Below the pieces are notes generated by a model, which was given only the letters and a program-made list of their open reading frames with translations, did no database searches and was not told where the DNA came from. The position numbers were made by a program, and so were the translations under genes. This document shows, in pieces, positions 34,685-36,039 of a stretch of 36,039 bases of DNA; position 1 is the stretch's first letter; each line of letters starts with the position of its first letter. The stretch spans positions 1 through 36,039 of the forward strand of contig JAFEFC010000049.1 in the NCBI GenBank assembly GCA_018240785.1. The letters run 5' to 3'. The DNA is from Pseudomonadota bacterium. GTDB lineage: Bacteria > Pseudomonadota > Gammaproteobacteria > Burkholderiales > Rhodocyclaceae.

Positions 34685-34740
34685 GGCGGATTGTGTCCGC
34701 CACCGCCCAAAGGGGAAATTGTGTTCATCCACATTGTGGA
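34685..34740 (-). promoter_or_regulatory. dctA leader with two inverted repeats
   Basis: GGCGGA-TTGTG-TCCGCC (34685-34701) lies about 24 bp before the dctA ATG. TCCACA-T-TGTGGA (34728-34740) lies about 66 bp before it. The first may fold in the mRNA leader; the second looks like a protein-binding dyad. The identity of any regulator is unknown. Confidence 0.4.
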
Positions 34741-34793
34741 AACTACGCATGTCGGGTTCTTGCACCGGATCGCGCGACCAGTGCCGCAAACCC

Positions 34794-34899
34794 GGTCTGG
34801 CGGTGGGGGATACGCTCCGTCGGCCTGCGCAACTCGACCTCGCTGCGCTCGGGACTCGGACAGTGCTTGTCCGCTCCGCGCATCCCCCGTCGCCAGACC
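34794..34899. repeat. Structured dispersed repeat, copy 2
   Basis: The arms are 34794-34815 and 34878-34899, enclosing 62 bp. Nineteen of 22 arm positions form Watson-Crick pairs, two form G-T pairs and one is mismatched (plus-strand reading). The left arm begins GGTCTGGCGGTGG. The inner block matches copy 1 at nearly every base from CCTGCGCAACTCGACC on. The right arm touches the aldolase stop codon (34899-34901), and the left arm faces dctA, so it occupies the same place relative to the upstream minus-strand gene as copy 1. Confidence 0.85.
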
Positions 34900-35948
34900 T
34901 ACCGTGGCGCCACCCCGTAGCGTTTTGCCAGCACCTCCAGCGGCAGCGGCCTGATGCGGCTGGCCTGCCCGGCGCAGCCGAAGGCCTCGAAGCGTTCGCG
35001 GCAGATGTCGCGCGCCGCGTCGCGGGCGGCCTTGAAGAACTTGCGGGGGTCGAACTCCTTGCGGTCGGTCATCATCAGCCGGCGCATCGCGCCGGTCATC
35101 GCCAGGCGCAGGTCGGTGTCGATGTTGACCTTGCGCACGCCGCTCCTGATGCCCTGCACGATGGCCTCGACCGGCACGCCATAGGTCTCGCCGATCTCGC
35201 CACCGTGCTCGCGGATGATCGCAAGCCATTCCTGCGGCACGCTGCTGGAGCCGTGCATCACCAGGTGGGTGTCGGGGATGCGGGCATGGATGGCGGCGAT
35301 GCGGTCGATGGCGAGGATGTCGCCGGTGGGCGGGCGGGTGAACTTGTAGGCGCCGTGGCTGGTGCCGATCGCCACCGCCAGCGCATCGACGCCGGTGGCG
35401 GCGACGAAATCGGCGGCCTCCGCCGGATCGGTCAGCATCTGGCTGTGGGCGAGCGTGCCTTCCGCGCCGACGCCGTCCTCCTCGCCGGCCTGGCCGGTCT
35501 CGAGCGAGCCCAGGCAGCCGAGTTCGCCTTCCACCGACACGCCCACCGCATGCGCCATTTCCACCACGCGGCGGGTGACCTCGACGTTGTACGCGTAGCT
35601 CGCCGGTGTCTTCATGTCGTCGCGCAGCGAGCCGTCCATCATCACGCTGGTGAAACCGCTGCGGATCGACTGCTGGCACACCGCCGGGCTGGCGCCGTGG
35701 TCCTGGTGCAGGCAGATGGGGATGTCCGGCCACTGCTCGACGGCGGCCTCCACCATCTTCTTCAGGAAGGCTTCGCCGGCGTAACTGCGCGCGCCGGCCG
35801 AGGCCTGCAGGATCACCGGGCTGCCGGTGGCCTCGGCGGCGAGCATGATGGCGTGGATCTGCTCCATGTTGTTGATGTTGAAGGCGGGCACGCCGTAGCC
35901 GTGTTCGGCGGCGTGGTCGAGCAGTTGACGCAGGGCAATCATGGACAT
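34899..35948 (-). CDS. fba: Fructose-bisphosphate aldolase class II, Calvin-cycle subtype
   Basis: A 349-residue zinc aldolase of central carbon metabolism that splits or forms fructose 1,6-bisphosphate. LHQDHGAS carries the first zinc ligand and catalytic Asp, [15 protein letters not shown] the Glu ligand, GTSHGAYKF and [12 protein letters not shown] the later His ligands and phosphate loop, and [10 protein letters not shown] the final loop. The sequence fits the longer CbbA-like subtype (TIGR01521). GGAG lies six bases before the ATG at 35948; an ATG at 35942 is a weaker option. No other glycolytic gene adjoins within the window. Confidence 0.95.
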   Translation of the reverse strand: MSMIALRQLLDHAAEHGYGVPAFNINNMEQIHAIMLAAEATGSPVILQASAGARSYAGEAFLKKMVEAAVEQWPDIPICLHQDHGASPAVCQQSIRSGFTSVMMDGSLRDDMKTPASYAYNVEVTRRVVEMAHAVGVSVEGELGCLGSLETGQAGEEDGVGAEGTLAHSQMLTDPAEAADFVAATGVDALAVAIGTSHGAYKFTRPPTGDILAIDRIAAIHARIPDTHLVMHGSSSVPQEWLAIIREHGGEIGETYGVPVEAIVQGIRSGVRKVNIDTDLRLAMTGAMRRLMMTDRKEFDPRKFFKAARDAARDICRERFEAFGCAGQASRIRPLPLEVLAKRYGVAPR

Positions 35949-35979
35949 GGGGGACTCCGGAAGTTGGGAGGGTTCTGTT

Positions 35980-36034
35980 TCGTAGGAGCGGGCTTGACCG
36001 CGATTGCGGTGTTCATCGCGCTCAAGCGCGCTTA
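35980..36034. repeat. REP pair (REPIN-like), locus 5
   Basis: A direct copy (35980-36009, TCGTAGGAGCGGGCTTGACC...) is followed by a shorter inverted copy (36014-36034, CATCGCGCTCAAGCGCGC...) at the window edge. It lies 31 bp upstream of the aldolase start codon. Confidence 0.75.
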
Positions 36035-36039
36035 TATGG

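Noticed and set aside
34662-34793. Sigma-54 promoter for dctA
   Set aside because: I looked for GG-N10-GC with TGGCAC/TTGC-like boxes on the minus strand and found no convincing match.
32677-35733. A 1018-codon minus-strand frame
   Set aside because: It overlaps DUF3422, dctA and fba in another frame, and its product is low-complexity Arg/Gly/Pro/His sequence.

Overview
The window is a GC-rich chromosomal segment of a Gram-negative bacterium. Gene content points to a betaproteobacterium of the Rhodocyclales (Thauera/Azoarcus/Zoogloea type): a decarboxylase, AMP-ligase and acyl-carrier set of the kind linked to exosortase A/PEP-CTERM loci, DUF3422 and DUF2189 proteins, DctA, a Calvin-type class II aldolase, and REP-like intergenic elements. 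The genus is an inference from content; there is no rRNA or other marker gene here. I saw no tRNA, rRNA, CRISPR array, transposase or phage gene.

Layout. 1-3.2 kb: REP pair, Uma2-family nuclease, a PIN toxin/HicB-like antitoxin pair, a lone dTDP-glucose 4,6-dehydratase (rfbB) and a RelE/Phd toxin-antitoxin pair. 3.3-11.7 kb: an exopolysaccharide-type region with a very large fusion of three VanZ-like repeats to a heparinase II/III-like domain, a small secreted protein, a PLP-dependent decarboxylase, a VapBC pair, an acyl-CoA/AMP ligase and, divergently, an acyl carrier protein. 11.7-17.3 kb: sulfate uptake and activation (SLC13 permease, cysQ, cysD, cysNC). 17.4-22.1 kb: drug-efflux block (DHA2 transporter divergent from marR-emrA-emrB). 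22.1-30.5 kb: mostly minus-strand housekeeping genes (argB, a DUF2892 protein, xthA, DUF4124-glutaredoxin, prlC, DUF2189 protein, an MFS transporter, purC). 30.8-36 kb: an isolated ACMSD-like amidohydrolase with lower GC, a DUF3422 protein, dctA and a class II fructose-bisphosphate aldolase.

How the genes work together. rfbB, the VanZ-heparinase protein, the decarboxylase, ligase and ACP look like parts of a cell-envelope or exopolysaccharide programme, but glycosyltransferases, exporter and exosortase are not in this window. The decarboxylase and ligase, usually adjacent, are here separated by vapBC and a REP pair. CysD plus the CysN-CysC fusion make PAPS and CysQ removes PAP; this could serve cysteine synthesis or polymer sulfation.

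The most interesting non-coding signals are (i) a dispersed element of about 105 bp in two copies (24426-24530 and 34794-34899) whose 22-bp inverted arms differ between copies with compensatory base changes, which suggests a conserved folded RNA or DNA structure, and (ii) five REP-pair (REPIN-like) loci, one of which supplies the stop codon of an efflux gene.
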